In this document: piece by piece, positions 31,895-40,036 of the stretch | Layout of the letters: every line of letters starts with the position of its first letter | Position numbering within the stretch: the stretch's first letter is position 1 | NCBI GenBank assembly: GCA_050246115.1 | Contig: JBFWWP010000006.1 | Span: 62,001 to 126,000, forward strand | Origin: JBFWWP01 sp050246115 | GTDB lineage: Bacteria > Planctomycetota > UBA8108 > UBA1146 > JAJFFE01 | Reading direction: 5' to 3' | Length of the DNA stretch: 64,000 nt | The notes under the pieces: model-generated | What the model saw: the letters and a program-made list of their open reading frames with translations, nothing else | Told to the model about the DNA's origin: nothing | Database searches by the model: none | Made by a program: the position numbers and the translations under genes

Positions 31895-32620
31895 CTACAA
31901 CAAGTGCCGTCCGCCGTCGACCGGGATCACCGCTCCAGTGACGAAGTCGGCATCGCGGATCAGGTACAGGCAGGCGCTCACGACGTCACGAGCCGTGCCC
32001 GAGCGCCCGGCGGGTAGACGCTCTGCAGACTCGATCTTGGTCGTGCCCTCGGCCGGGAGGATCGCACCCGGCGCCACCGCGTTCACGTTGATGCGAGGCG
32101 CGAGAGCGAGCGCAAGGTTGCGGGTGAGGGAGTAGAGCGCGCCCTTCGCCACGCTGTAGCCCAAGTAGTCCGCGTCCGGCAGGAGCGAGCGCCAGTCGAG
32201 GAGGTTCACGATGCGTCCCTCGTCCTCGGGACCGAGGCGCGCGGCGAGTCGTTGGCTCAGCAGGAACGGGGCTTCGACATGCACGGCCAACTCTCGGGCG
32301 AACCGGCCGCGGTCGGTGGTCGCAATGCCCGCCGGCTCGAAGAACGACGCGTTGTTCACGAGGACATGGACGCGACCTAGGGTTTCGGTGACCCGATCGA
32401 TGAGCCCCGGAACTTGGTCGACTTCGTGCAGGTCGAGGCCGACAGCGACAGCGGTGCCCGCAAACCCGTGGATCTCTGCGACCACCGCTTCGGCCTCGCT
32501 GCGCGAGCGCCGATAGTGAACCGCAACCGCCATGCCCGCTCGCGCGAGGCCGAGGGCAATCTCGCGACCGAGCCGCCGGCCGGCTCCGGTCACCAAGGCC
32601 GCCTTACCCGATAGGTCCAT
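31895..32620 (-). CDS. SDR oxidoreductase, pteridine reductase (FolM/PTR1)-like
   Basis: This is a 241-residue short-chain dehydrogenase. The cofactor motif TGAGRRLGREIALGLA has the Arg after the Gly-rich turn (TGxxxR) that marks pteridine reductases and NADPH preference. NNAS is present. The catalytic Ser region is replaced by VNLLDWRSLLPDADYLGY with Asp-Trp, followed by the YSVAK (YxxxK) pair, as in PTR1/FolM-like enzymes. It sits directly before folB and folK in the same direction, which supports a dihydrobiopterin/dihydromonapterin or dihydrofolate reductase role. The context and motifs agree, but general SDR specificity is hard to read, so the substrate is an inference. ATG at 32620. Confidence 0.83.
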   Translation of the reverse strand: MDLSGKAALVTGAGRRLGREIALGLARAGMAVAVHYRRSRSEAEAVVAEIHGFAGTAVAVGLDLHEVDQVPGLIDRVTETLGRVHVLVNNASFFEPAGIATTDRGRFARELAVHVEAPFLLSQRLAARLGPEDEGRIVNLLDWRSLLPDADYLGYSVAKGALYSLTRNLALALAPRINVNAVAPGAILPAEGTTKIESAERLPAGRSGTARDVVSACLYLIRDADFVTGAVIPVDGGRHLL

Positions 32621-32762
32621 TTTCCGTCCGTCCTTGGATCCTGCGAAGACCCGTTTCGATCCTGCGCGGGGATTCGGGCTCCCACACCGACCACTGGAAT
32701 ACGTATCATGCCGAGCCCCGACGGGGACAGGCCGAAACGGCGACGAGTTTTCGAGGAGGAGC

Positions 32763-35700
32763 ATGAGCCAAGGTTCGCCAGGCGCCCCGGCTGAATCCAT
32801 CCGCATCGAGGTCGATGACGAGGGTCGCCGCATTCAGATCGACTATGCGGGAGACCAGTTGCTGCGGCTTGGCCGGTCGCCCGAGTGCGATATCGTGCTC
32901 GCAACCGCCAAGGCTTCCCGAATCCACGCCGAGATTTTCGGCGAGGGGGGGATCTTCACGCTGCTCGACCGCGCCTCTGCCAACGGTACCTACTTGAATG
33001 GGGTCCGGGTGAACGGCAAGAGCCCCCTGGTCCGCGGCGACGAGATTCGAATCGGCGAAGCTCGGATCCAGTTCGGGCCGCGGCCCGACCCCGAGGTGTC
33101 CGGCGCGGCCGCGAGTGTTCGGGCCGCGAACGCACCGGTAGGCGAGACTCCGGTGTCCCCGACCCGTCCAGCAGCGCGTCGGAGTCGCCCGAGCCCGGGG
33201 CGTCGCGCGGCGCAACTGGGCCTGCCGCTCGTTCTGATCGCCGTCATGGGGTACGTGATCTGGCGGGTGGTCGATGCGCCGCCACCGCGTCCGGCGGAAC
33301 CCCGCGAAGGTTCTGCACGGCTCGCTTCGCAACCGCCCCCGCGCGACCCGCATCGCATTGCGCCCGCGATCGATCCCAGCGCATCGCGACCCGCCTCGGA
33401 GGCCGTGCCTGCGGAGCAGAGTACGACCGACGACGACCCGGAGGCCTGGGGTGCGCTCCGCGCGCTTCGCTACGAGGTGCGCTCGGGAGCCCTCGGGTGG
33501 GACGTGATCGTCGGGCTCGAGAACCTCGAGCGGCTCTATCCGGAGTCTCGAGCCGCGGTCGAAGCCAAGCAGTGGGCGAGCTTGCTCGCGGATTTGCGCC
33601 ACGGAGTGGACGCGGCGGAGCGGCAGCGCGCCGAGACCGAACTGCGCGCGCTCGTGGCTGCGGGACGCTACGGCGACGCCATCGCTGCCGCGGGACTCTT
33701 GGCGCGACTGGACGAGCATGGCGCTGCCTCATGGCAAGCGCGTGCGCGCGAGGTCGTCGGGCTCGCTCGCTCGGAACTGCAACGGGTCGAGCGCACGCTG
33801 AGCGAGCTACTCCTGGCCGGAAACCCGACCGACGCCTTGCGCACGTTGCTCGACGTGCGCCGGCGCTTCTCCGGCACCGACCTCTATGACGACCTGCTGC
33901 CCCGCTACGTCGACGCAGCGCTCGCGGGTGCCGGGGTAACCCCAGTGGCCGCGCTCGCGGACCGTGAGATCAGCAGCCTGCGCGCCGGGATCGCGCAAGC
34001 GTTCGACCAGTGCCGGTTCCGCGACTTGACGCCCTATTACTATCGCGTGCTCGGGCTCGATCCGCCGCCCGACGAGAAGATCGAAGCGTTGCGCGGGCTG
34101 GTCGAGTCGTTCTACCTCGAGCGACTGTTCGAGAATTTCTTGGCGAGTGCTGCGGGCCGTGACTTCGCGGCCAGTCTCTCGGAAGACTATCCGAGTCGCG
34201 TCGTGCGGGTCACGGATCGCGAGGTCGAGATCGAACTCGATGTCGCGGGACGGCCCGTGAAGGAAGTGTATCTGTGGGAGCGGCTCTCGGCGGCACAGAA
34301 GTACGGCCTGTTTCGCTCGGTCCCGCTCCCGCGCGACGCGGTGCTCGGACTTGCCTACTTTGCGCTGCGTACGGGCTACGTCGAGGGGGCGGAACGGGCG
34401 CTGATTCGGCTCCTCCAGAATCGCGATTCCCGCGACCTCGTCGACGCCATCCTCGCCGAGTACCGAGGCATTCCGATTCCCAGCGGCGGGTTCGTCGAGT
34501 ACCGCGGCCGCCTGGTGACACCGGCCGAGCGTGATGCCGACGTTGCGCGCCGGGAGCGCCAGCAGGCCGAGGAGCGAGAAGCGCTCGCCGAGTTGAAGCG
34601 CCTCGAGCGCGAAGGCAACCTGTCCGGCTGGATCGGGCGCGCGGTGGCGTTGCGCAAGGCGGGCAACTTCGAAAGCGCCCACAAAATTCTCGGCGAGATC
34701 GTGCGCAAGGCCCGGGCCACCGAGGCTGGCGCGGAAGCGCAGCGTTTGCTCGATGACCCGATCCTGGCGGCGCACGATCGGCTGATTCACGGGCCGGACG
34801 AGAACCGTTTGGACATCGTGTTCCTTGGGGACGGCTACCCGATCGAGAACGACTACCAGGAAGCGTTCCTCAACCATGTCGCCGTTTGTCAGCGGTTGTT
34901 CCTCGGCGAAGAGCCGTACCGGGAGTACCAGTCCTACTTGAACCTGCGCGCGGTCCAACTCGGCTCCAGAGACCGCGGCCTCGATCGCCTCCCGCGAGGT
35001 GACCCGAAGGACACGGCGCTGGACGGCAAGGTCGAGTGGGACGTGATCACCATGAATCCAGGGCGAGTGCGCGAGATCCTGCAGCGGGTGTATGGTGAGT
35101 CGTCCGATGGGCTCGCCATCTGTATTGGCAACGATACCGCGGGGGTCGCGACCGGCGGCGGAGGCGTGGTCTCGTTGGCCAAAGGAGGACTCGTTCCGGT
35201 CGGGCACGAAGTGGGGCACGCCCTCGGCGGGTTGCTCGACGAGTACACCTACACCCCCGGCAACGACCCGCAGAGACCGGTGCCGAAGGAACGACGCACC
35301 AACGTGCCCACCGAGGCGCGACCTCCAAACGTCATGCTCGGTTCCGATCGCGACGACGTCCTGGCCAACGCGATTTGGAGCTACTGGATCGAGGCCGGCG
35401 AGTCCAAGTGGTGGAACGGTTCTCTGGTCTCGGTCTTCGAGGGGGCGAATCTCACGCCGTTCAACGCTTGGCGACCTCAGTCGGACTGTAAGATGCGCAA
35501 CGCCGGATCCCGCTTCTGCGTGGTGTGCATGGAGCAGATGGTGCTTTCGATCTACCGGTACGTGCGGCCGATCGACGCCTTCGAACCCGAGGCTGCCGAG
35601 CTGTCGATCCCCGCGAGCGGCGAACTCCGGCTATTCGTGTACCCGCTCAAGCCCGAGACTCACTACCTGGACGCTCGGTGGTACGTCGCCGATCTGGGCG

Positions 35701-35993
35701 TCAACCCGCCCGCGTCTGCGGACCTCGGGGACGACGGGGCTGCCGGACGGGGCCTCACCGGCGTCGATCGTTCGCGGCCGGACCGCACGCGCGGTGAGTT
35801 GTATCGACGGACCTACCGAGGGCTGACGCCGGAGGGGCGCGTGGTCGAGGCGGCCGAACTGCGCGCTCAGGACCTCGAGCCCGGGTACTACCGGGTGACG
35901 TGCGAGATCAGTGACCCGACCCCGTGGGTGATCCGCGATGAAGAAGGCTTGTTGCGCCAGACTCACGAGTGGGTCGTGCAAGTCGTGAAGTAG
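32763..35993 (+). CDS. FHA-domain transmembrane protein with M64 (IgA peptidase-like) metalloprotease domain
   Basis: This is a 1076-residue protein. An FHA phosphothreonine-binding domain lies at about 25-105 (LRLGRSPECD, SRIHAEI, DRASANGTYLNG). A Pro/Arg-rich linker and one membrane helix follow (about 151-170, LGLPLVLIAVMGYVIW), then ~550 residues of mostly helical sequence. The M64 peptidase domain begins near IVFLGDGYPIENDYQEAFLN and has the zinc motif HEVGHALGGLLDEY at about 815. Topology would put FHA in the cytoplasm and the protease outside, an unusual phospho-signal-to-protease layout. The ATG at 32763 follows GAGGAGG. It is divergent from the SDR gene. Planctomycete Ser/Thr kinases such as the one at 43159 could supply the phosphothreonine ligand; that is inference. 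Confidence 0.86.
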   Translation: MSQGSPGAPAESIRIEVDDEGRRIQIDYAGDQLLRLGRSPECDIVLATAKASRIHAEIFGEGGIFTLLDRASANGTYLNGVRVNGKSPLVRGDEIRIGEARIQFGPRPDPEVSGAAASVRAANAPVGETPVSPTRPAARRSRPSPGRRAAQLGLPLVLIAVMGYVIWRVVDAPPPRPAEPREGSARLASQPPPRDPHRIAPAIDPSASRPASEAVPAEQSTTDDDPEAWGALRALRYEVRSGALGWDVIVGLENLERLYPESRAAVEAKQWASLLADLRHGVDAAERQRAETELRALVAAGRYGDAIAAAGLLARLDEHGAASWQARAREVVGLARSELQRVERTLSELLLAGNPTDALRTLLDVRRRFSGTDLYDDLLPRYVDAALAGAGVTPVAALADREISSLRAGIAQAFDQCRFRDLTPYYYRVLGLDPPPDEKIEALRGLVESFYLERLFENFLASAAGRDFAASLSEDYPSRVVRVTDREVEIELDVAGRPVKEVYLWERLSAAQKYGLFRSVPLPRDAVLGLAYFALRTGYVEGAERALIRLLQNRDSRDLVDAILAEYRGIPIPSGGFVEYRGRLVTPAERDADVARRERQQAEEREALAELKRLEREGNLSGWIGRAVALRKAGNFESAHKILGEIVRKARATEAGAEAQRLLDDPILAAHDRLIHGPDENRLDIVFLGDGYPIENDYQEAFLNHVAVCQRLFLGEEPYREYQSYLNLRAVQLGSRDRGLDRLPRGDPKDTALDGKVEWDVITMNPGRVREILQRVYGESSDGLAICIGNDTAGVATGGGGVVSLAKGGLVPVGHEVGHALGGLLDEYTYTPGNDPQRPVPKERRTNVPTEARPPNVMLGSDRDDVLANAIWSYWIEAGESKWWNGSLVSVFEGANLTPFNAWRPQSDCKMRNAGSRFCVVCMEQMVLSIYRYVRPIDAFEPEAAELSIPASGELRLFVYPLKPETHYLDARWYVADLGVNPPASADLGDDGAAGRGLTGVDRSRPDRTRGELYRRTYRGLTPEGRVVEAAELRAQDLEPGYYRVTCEISDPTPWVIRDEEGLLRQTHEWVVQVVK

Positions 35994-36068
35994 GAGGGGC
36001 GTCAGGCGCCCGAGGCTCGGCCTCGGTGAGCGAGGTCCTGCGTACCCGTGACCCTTGACTCGAAGAAG

Positions 36069-36914
36069 ATGGGGAAACCAATGACTCGATGGATGACCTT
36101 GTTCGCTGTGCTCGGCTGCGCGCTCTCTGTGCGAGCGGATGAGCCCTTTCGGCAGGTGGAGTTCCCGTCGCTCGATGGACTGACGATCACGGCCGACCTC
36201 TATGTGGCGAATGCCAACGAGCGTACACCGTTCTTGGTGCTGTGCCATCAAGCGGGCTGGAGTCGCGGGGAGTATCGTCAGATCGCACCCAAGCTCGTTG
36301 CCATGGGCTTCAGCTGTCTCGCCATCGACCAGCGCTCCGGGGGCGCGGTGGAGGGCGTCACCAACGAGACCGCCGCTCGAGCTCAGAAGGTCGGCAAGGG
36401 CGTCACCTACGCGGATGCCCGCCAAGACATCGTTGCCGCGTTGCGCCATGCTCGAAAGGAGTACGCCAAGGGGGCCCTCGTTGCTGTCGGGAGTTCGTAT
36501 TCGTCGGCGCTGGTGCTCGAGATCGTCGGTACCGAGAAGAGCATCGCCGACGGGGTCGTCTCGTTCGCGCCTGGGGAGTACTTCGCCGACCTCGGAAAGA
36601 GCCCAACCTTCGTTCAGGCGGGCGCGGCCAAACTCTCGGTTCCGGTCTTCATCACCTCATCGAAGGACGAGGCTGGCCAGTGGCGGGCGATTTTCGGGGC
36701 CATCCCGAGCAAGAAGAAGCAGTCGTTCGTGCCGACGACAGCCGGCAACCACGGTGCGCGAGCGTTGTGGGAAAGGTTCTCCGACAGCGGCGACTATTGG
36801 AAGGCTCTGACCGGCTTCTTGGACCAGCACTTCCCCCGACCGAAAGCGACCAAGGAGAAGCCGAAAAAGGAGGAGCCAAAGCCGAAGAAGCCAAAGACGG
36901 AGAAGGAAGAGTAG
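36069..36914 (+). CDS. Exported alpha/beta hydrolase (dienelactone hydrolase-like)
   Basis: This protein has up to 281 residues. A short signal peptide (MTRWMTLFAVLGCALSVRA) precedes an alpha/beta hydrolase fold. The nucleophile elbow reads AVGSSYSSAL, with the oxyanion region LVLCHQAGWSRGEY upstream, an acid candidate in SSKDEAGQW and the catalytic His in TAGNHGARAL. It ends in a Lys/Glu/Pro-rich tail (KEKPKKEEPKPKKPKTEKEE). In-frame ATG codons are at 36069 and 36081; the second starts the signal peptide most neatly. The substrate is unknown. It is 75 bases downstream of the FHA-M64 gene in the same direction. Confidence 0.75.
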   Translation: MGKPMTRWMTLFAVLGCALSVRADEPFRQVEFPSLDGLTITADLYVANANERTPFLVLCHQAGWSRGEYRQIAPKLVAMGFSCLAIDQRSGGAVEGVTNETAARAQKVGKGVTYADARQDIVAALRHARKEYAKGALVAVGSSYSSALVLEIVGTEKSIADGVVSFAPGEYFADLGKSPTFVQAGAAKLSVPVFITSSKDEAGQWRAIFGAIPSKKKQSFVPTTAGNHGARALWERFSDSGDYWKALTGFLDQHFPRPKATKEKPKKEEPKPKKPKTEKEE

Positions 36915-36963
36915 GCCCCGGCGCCAACGCGTCCGCGGGCCAAGCCAGTTGGCGTCGGCGCCA

Positions 36964-36990
36964 CGAGGGGGCTTTGGGAGAGCCCCCTCG
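36964..36990. terminator. Hairpin between convergent genes, possible terminator
   Basis: A perfect 10-bp inverted repeat, cgagggggct and agccccctcg with a 7-base loop, lies between the hydrolase gene and the convergent rpmH. There is no T-run on either side, so intrinsic termination is uncertain. Confidence 0.45.
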
Positions 36991-37037
36991 AAGAGAATCT
37001 AGGCCGAGAATCTAACGCGGCCGCGTTTGATTTGGGC

Positions 37038-37175
37038 CTAGTTCCAAGTCGTCATCTTCTTCTTGCCGATGCGGCGGCGGCCGTTCAGGATCTTGCGACC
37101 ATTCTTGGTCTTCATGCGCGCTCGGAATCCGGTCGAGCGCTGCTTGATATTCGACTTACGGATTTTGACCTTCAC
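37038..37175 (-). CDS. rpmH: 50S ribosomal protein L34
   Basis: This is a 45-residue, strongly basic protein. The conserved L34 core is clear: STGFRARMKTKNGRKILNGR, then RRIGKKKMT. The N-terminus KVKIRKSNIKQR departs from the common MKRTYQPS. The start is GTG at 37175, six bases after GAGGAG. L34 usually sits beside rnpA and close to dnaA/oriC; here no rnpA-like frame is visible downstream and the gene is isolated between a hydrolase gene and a cupin gene. Confidence 0.93.
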   Translation of the reverse strand: MKVKIRKSNIKQRSTGFRARMKTKNGRKILNGRRRIGKKKMTTWN

Positions 37176-37329
37176 GGGACACTCCTCATTTGCGGCTGGA
37201 CCGAGCCGACCCGATGTGCCGGGCGGTGGTGCCGGCGGCTTGGGGGGCCTATTGGTCTCGAACTTCGGCCCCAGTGCTCTAGTTTCGAGCCCGGCAGCGT
37301 AGCGACTGACCCGGTTGGAGGCAAGAGGG

Positions 37330-37680
37330 TCATGCACTCCGATTCGGTGCCCCCGCCGGCGGGCGTGGGTGGGGAGCCATGAACACGAGGCAGGTCACGG
37401 TCTCCGCGGTCGGGTTGGACAGTCCATGGACGACCCCGGCCGGGGCCAGAACGGCTTCGCCGGGCGCGAGTCGCGCCTCCTCCTCGCCCACTCGTACCGT
37501 CGGGTCTCCGGTGAGAACGAGGTAGACCTTGTCGTTGGTCGCGTGCGTGTGCGGCGACTGGCCTTGGCCGGGGAGCAAGCAGTAGATGTCGCAGAAAAAA
37601 CGGGGGGTTTCGAAGAGATTGACCTTCGTCATGCGGTCAGGACCGAAGTGGACGAGTTCGTCGATGCGGCGGATGTCCAT
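37330..37680 (-). CDS. Small cupin-domain protein
   Basis: This 116-residue protein is a single cupin barrel. The metal-binding motif 1 is seen as HTHATNDKVYLVLTG (His, His, Glu-equivalent Lys/Asp region) and motif 2 as APAGVVHGLSNP. The ATG at 37680 has GGAGG upstream and was preferred to an earlier in-frame ATG that adds a low-complexity leader. The family includes enzymes and sugar- or ligand-binding regulators; no specific role can be read. It lies between rpmH and the PLD gene on the same strand. Confidence 0.8.
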   Translation of the reverse strand: MDIRRIDELVHFGPDRMTKVNLFETPRFFCDIYCLLPGQGQSPHTHATNDKVYLVLTGDPTVRVGEEEARLAPGEAVLAPAGVVHGLSNPTAETVTCLVFMAPHPRPPAGAPNRSA

Positions 37681-37785
37681 GGTGCTGCCTCCGTCTCCTC
37701 CCCGCGCGCGAACCGCGCGCGAACCGAAGTCCAACGTCTGACCACGGGGATCGCGTTCGGCGCGCCCGACCCCCGCGCCATCGAC

Positions 37786-39069
37786 CTACAGCCACCGCCC
37801 CCAGAGCAGCGCGAGCCGCTCCAGGACCTTTTGGGTCAGCGGCCGGAGCGGCCACTGGCCCGGATCGACTTCCTGGGATCTTCGCAGATCGCGCGCGAAG
37901 CGTTGCTCGAACTCGCGGCCGGTCTCGCGGTCGAGGATGACGAGGTTGGCTTCGAGATTGAAGTGAAACGAGAGCGAGTCGAGGTTGGCCGAGCCGACGC
38001 TCGTCCAGTAGCCGTCCACGATCGTCGCCTTGGCATGGAGGATGTGAGGGCAGTACTCGAAAATCCGAATGCCGTGGCGCAAGAAGCGCGCGAACAGGCC
38101 GCGGCTCGCGAGCAGGGTAATGGCGACGTCGGTTTTGCGAGGGAGCAGGAGTTCTACCTCGATCCCCCGCTCCCGGGCCTTGAACAGCGCGCGCTGGAAC
38201 TTGCGGTCTGGAATGAAGTAGGCGCACAGGATGCGGATCTTGCGGCGCGCGTGCCCGACGGCGAGCAGGTGCAGGCGACGGATTCGGCGCCCGCGAAGAC
38301 CCCCGCCGATCACGTACACCTGACATCCATCGCCGTCCCCTCGATCGCGCTGGCGATCCCCCATAGGTCGCTGCGGGTCGCCCAGGGTCCCCGTGTCGGG
38401 CATCACCCCGGTTTCGCGGTACCAGGTGTCGAGCACGAGGAGTTCGAGGTCGCCCGCGGCCGGCCCCTCCACGCGGACGTGCGCGTCGCGCCAGTTCTGG
38501 CCGCCGCGCCGCCGGCTGATCCAAGGGTTGCCAATGTTGGCGCCGCCGGTGTAGCCGATCGCTCCGTCCACGACGACGATCTTCCGGTGATTGCGTCCGA
38601 AGATGGCGAAGCGTCGGCGCCAGGGCGCAAGGGGACGGTACTCCAGCACCTCCGCGCCGGCCGCCCTGAGCCGACTCCACATCTGCCCCGAAGTGCCGAA
38701 GGAGCCCAACGAGTCGTAGACGATGCGAACGTCGACTCCGTGGCGAGCGCGCTCTGCCAGTGCCTCTGCGAAGCGCCAGCCGGTGGCGTCGGACAAGAAC
38801 ATGTACATCTCGACCCACACCCGCTGGGTGGCGCGGCCGATGTCGGCAAGCATTGCGGCAAACAGCGCATCGCCGTCGTGGAAGAGGTCGATGCGATTGC
38901 CGCGCGTCGGCAGGCTCTGGGCGAGCCGGGTCAGAGCTCGCAGCATGCGGGGCCGGGGCAGCAGACCGCGGCGTCGGAGTGTGCGTTTGATGCGTCCGCG
39001 CGGCGCTGGGGGACTCCCGGCAGCACTCACCGCGTTGGCGTCACCGGGGGGCGGCGAGGCGTGGTTCAT
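37786..39069 (-). CDS. Phospholipase D family protein, cardiolipin synthase-like
   Basis: This is a 427-residue protein with two HKD motifs: NHRKIVVVDGAIGYTGGANIG and LHAKATIVDGYWTSVGSANL, each with the downstream Gly/Ser-Asn used in the PLD superfamily. An intervening VYIGG/GGGL-like region and a FNLEANLVI stretch match ClsA/ClsB-type cardiolipin synthases. No N-terminal membrane helices are seen, closer to ClsB. It starts (ATG 39069) inside the 3' end of the zinc phospholipase C-like gene, overlapping by 29 bases, so they are probably co-translated. The likely role is cardiolipin or related phospholipid synthesis. Confidence 0.85.
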   Translation of the reverse strand: MNHASPPPGDANAVSAAGSPPAPRGRIKRTLRRRGLLPRPRMLRALTRLAQSLPTRGNRIDLFHDGDALFAAMLADIGRATQRVWVEMYMFLSDATGWRFAEALAERARHGVDVRIVYDSLGSFGTSGQMWSRLRAAGAEVLEYRPLAPWRRRFAIFGRNHRKIVVVDGAIGYTGGANIGNPWISRRRGGQNWRDAHVRVEGPAAGDLELLVLDTWYRETGVMPDTGTLGDPQRPMGDRQRDRGDGDGCQVYVIGGGLRGRRIRRLHLLAVGHARRKIRILCAYFIPDRKFQRALFKARERGIEVELLLPRKTDVAITLLASRGLFARFLRHGIRIFEYCPHILHAKATIVDGYWTSVGSANLDSLSFHFNLEANLVILDRETGREFEQRFARDLRRSQEVDPGQWPLRPLTQKVLERLALLWGRWL

Positions 39070-39916
39070 CGGTCAGTCGATAGAGCTCGCGGGCGACCAC
39101 TTGGGATTGTTCGGCACCGGCACTGCGGCTGCCGAATCGCTGAATCAAGCTGCGCCGAACTTGTCGCGCCTCGCGCAGGGCCGCCAACCCGTTGGGATCC
39201 CAGCAGCGCAGTCGCTCGAACTCCAAGTCGTCGAACACCTTCCACATGTTGTCGAGGCAACGCCGCTGGCAGTCCTTCAGAAAACGATCGTGCAATTCGC
39301 CGCGCGGATTGCGGCGCCGCATTTGGTCCATGATGTCGCGCCAAGACTTCTTGGAGCGAGCGAGCAGGACGTTGTTGAAGATCCACTTGTTGGACGACAA
39401 CGAAAGCGCTTTCTTGCGCACCGCTCGATTGATGATCAGGTCGTTCTGGTGGAGTTCCACGCGGTTGCGCAGGCCGTCGATCACGTGCCAGTACTCCTCG
39501 TCGACGCGACCATCCGCCCGAGCTTCCCAATACACGTGCCCCAGCATCACCGGCGGGAGTCCGTGGAGCACCTGAAACGGGACGAAGTGGTTGTGAGCCA
39601 CCACGTCCGCCGCCAGGTGGCAGAGGTAGCCGTAGAGGAAGGCGTGCTCGTGTTCCTCGGCGATGAGCGCCTCGAAGCGCTCTTTCATGTTCCAGTTGTG
39701 ACAGTGGTTCTTGATCCCGCCGTACTTCTTGAAGTTAATGATGTCCGCGGCGATGCCCCCGTAAAGGAACGCGTCGCGGTGCTCGGTCAGCAGGCGCTGT
39801 TGATCCTTCTTCAGCCGCCGTCGCATCCGCTTGAGCAGCAAGGTTCCCAAGTACACGTGCGTACCGGGCCCCCACGACGGGCTCGAGATGACAAGGCAGG
39901 TCAGAATGACGATCAC
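39041..39916 (-). CDS. Zinc-dependent phospholipase C-like protein
   Basis: About 290 residues with the fold signature of bacterial zinc phospholipase C: an N-terminal Trp after a hydrophobic leader (LTCLVISSPSWGPGTHVYLG), HCHNWNM, and GYLCHLAADVVAHNHFVPF with clustered His/Asp metal ligands. In secreted family members the mature protein begins with that Trp, which binds zinc. The start is uncertain: GTG at 39916 is the only standard codon before the leader that does not run into the divergent ROK gene, but it lacks a clear ribosome site. An ATG at 40114 would overlap the divergent gene by 78 bases. Its 3' end overlaps the PLD gene. The substrate is not proven. Confidence 0.68.
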   Translation of the reverse strand: MIVILTCLVISSPSWGPGTHVYLGTLLLKRMRRRLKKDQQRLLTEHRDAFLYGGIAADIINFKKYGGIKNHCHNWNMKERFEALIAEEHEHAFLYGYLCHLAADVVAHNHFVPFQVLHGLPPVMLGHVYWEARADGRVDEEYWHVIDGLRNRVELHQNDLIINRAVRKKALSLSSNKWIFNNVLLARSKKSWRDIMDQMRRRNPRGELHDRFLKDCQRRCLDNMWKVFDDLEFERLRCWDPNGLAALREARQVRRSLIQRFGSRSAGAEQSQVVARELYRLTDEPRLAAPR

Positions 39917-40036
39917 GAGGAGCAGCGGCTCGATGGCGGGGCCTCCTGACCGTGGCGACCCTCCGCTCCGGGGGGGCGCCGAAGGGCTCGTCGCGTCGGC
40001 GCACGAGATTCCCGGGATCGTAGGCAGGGGGCGACC

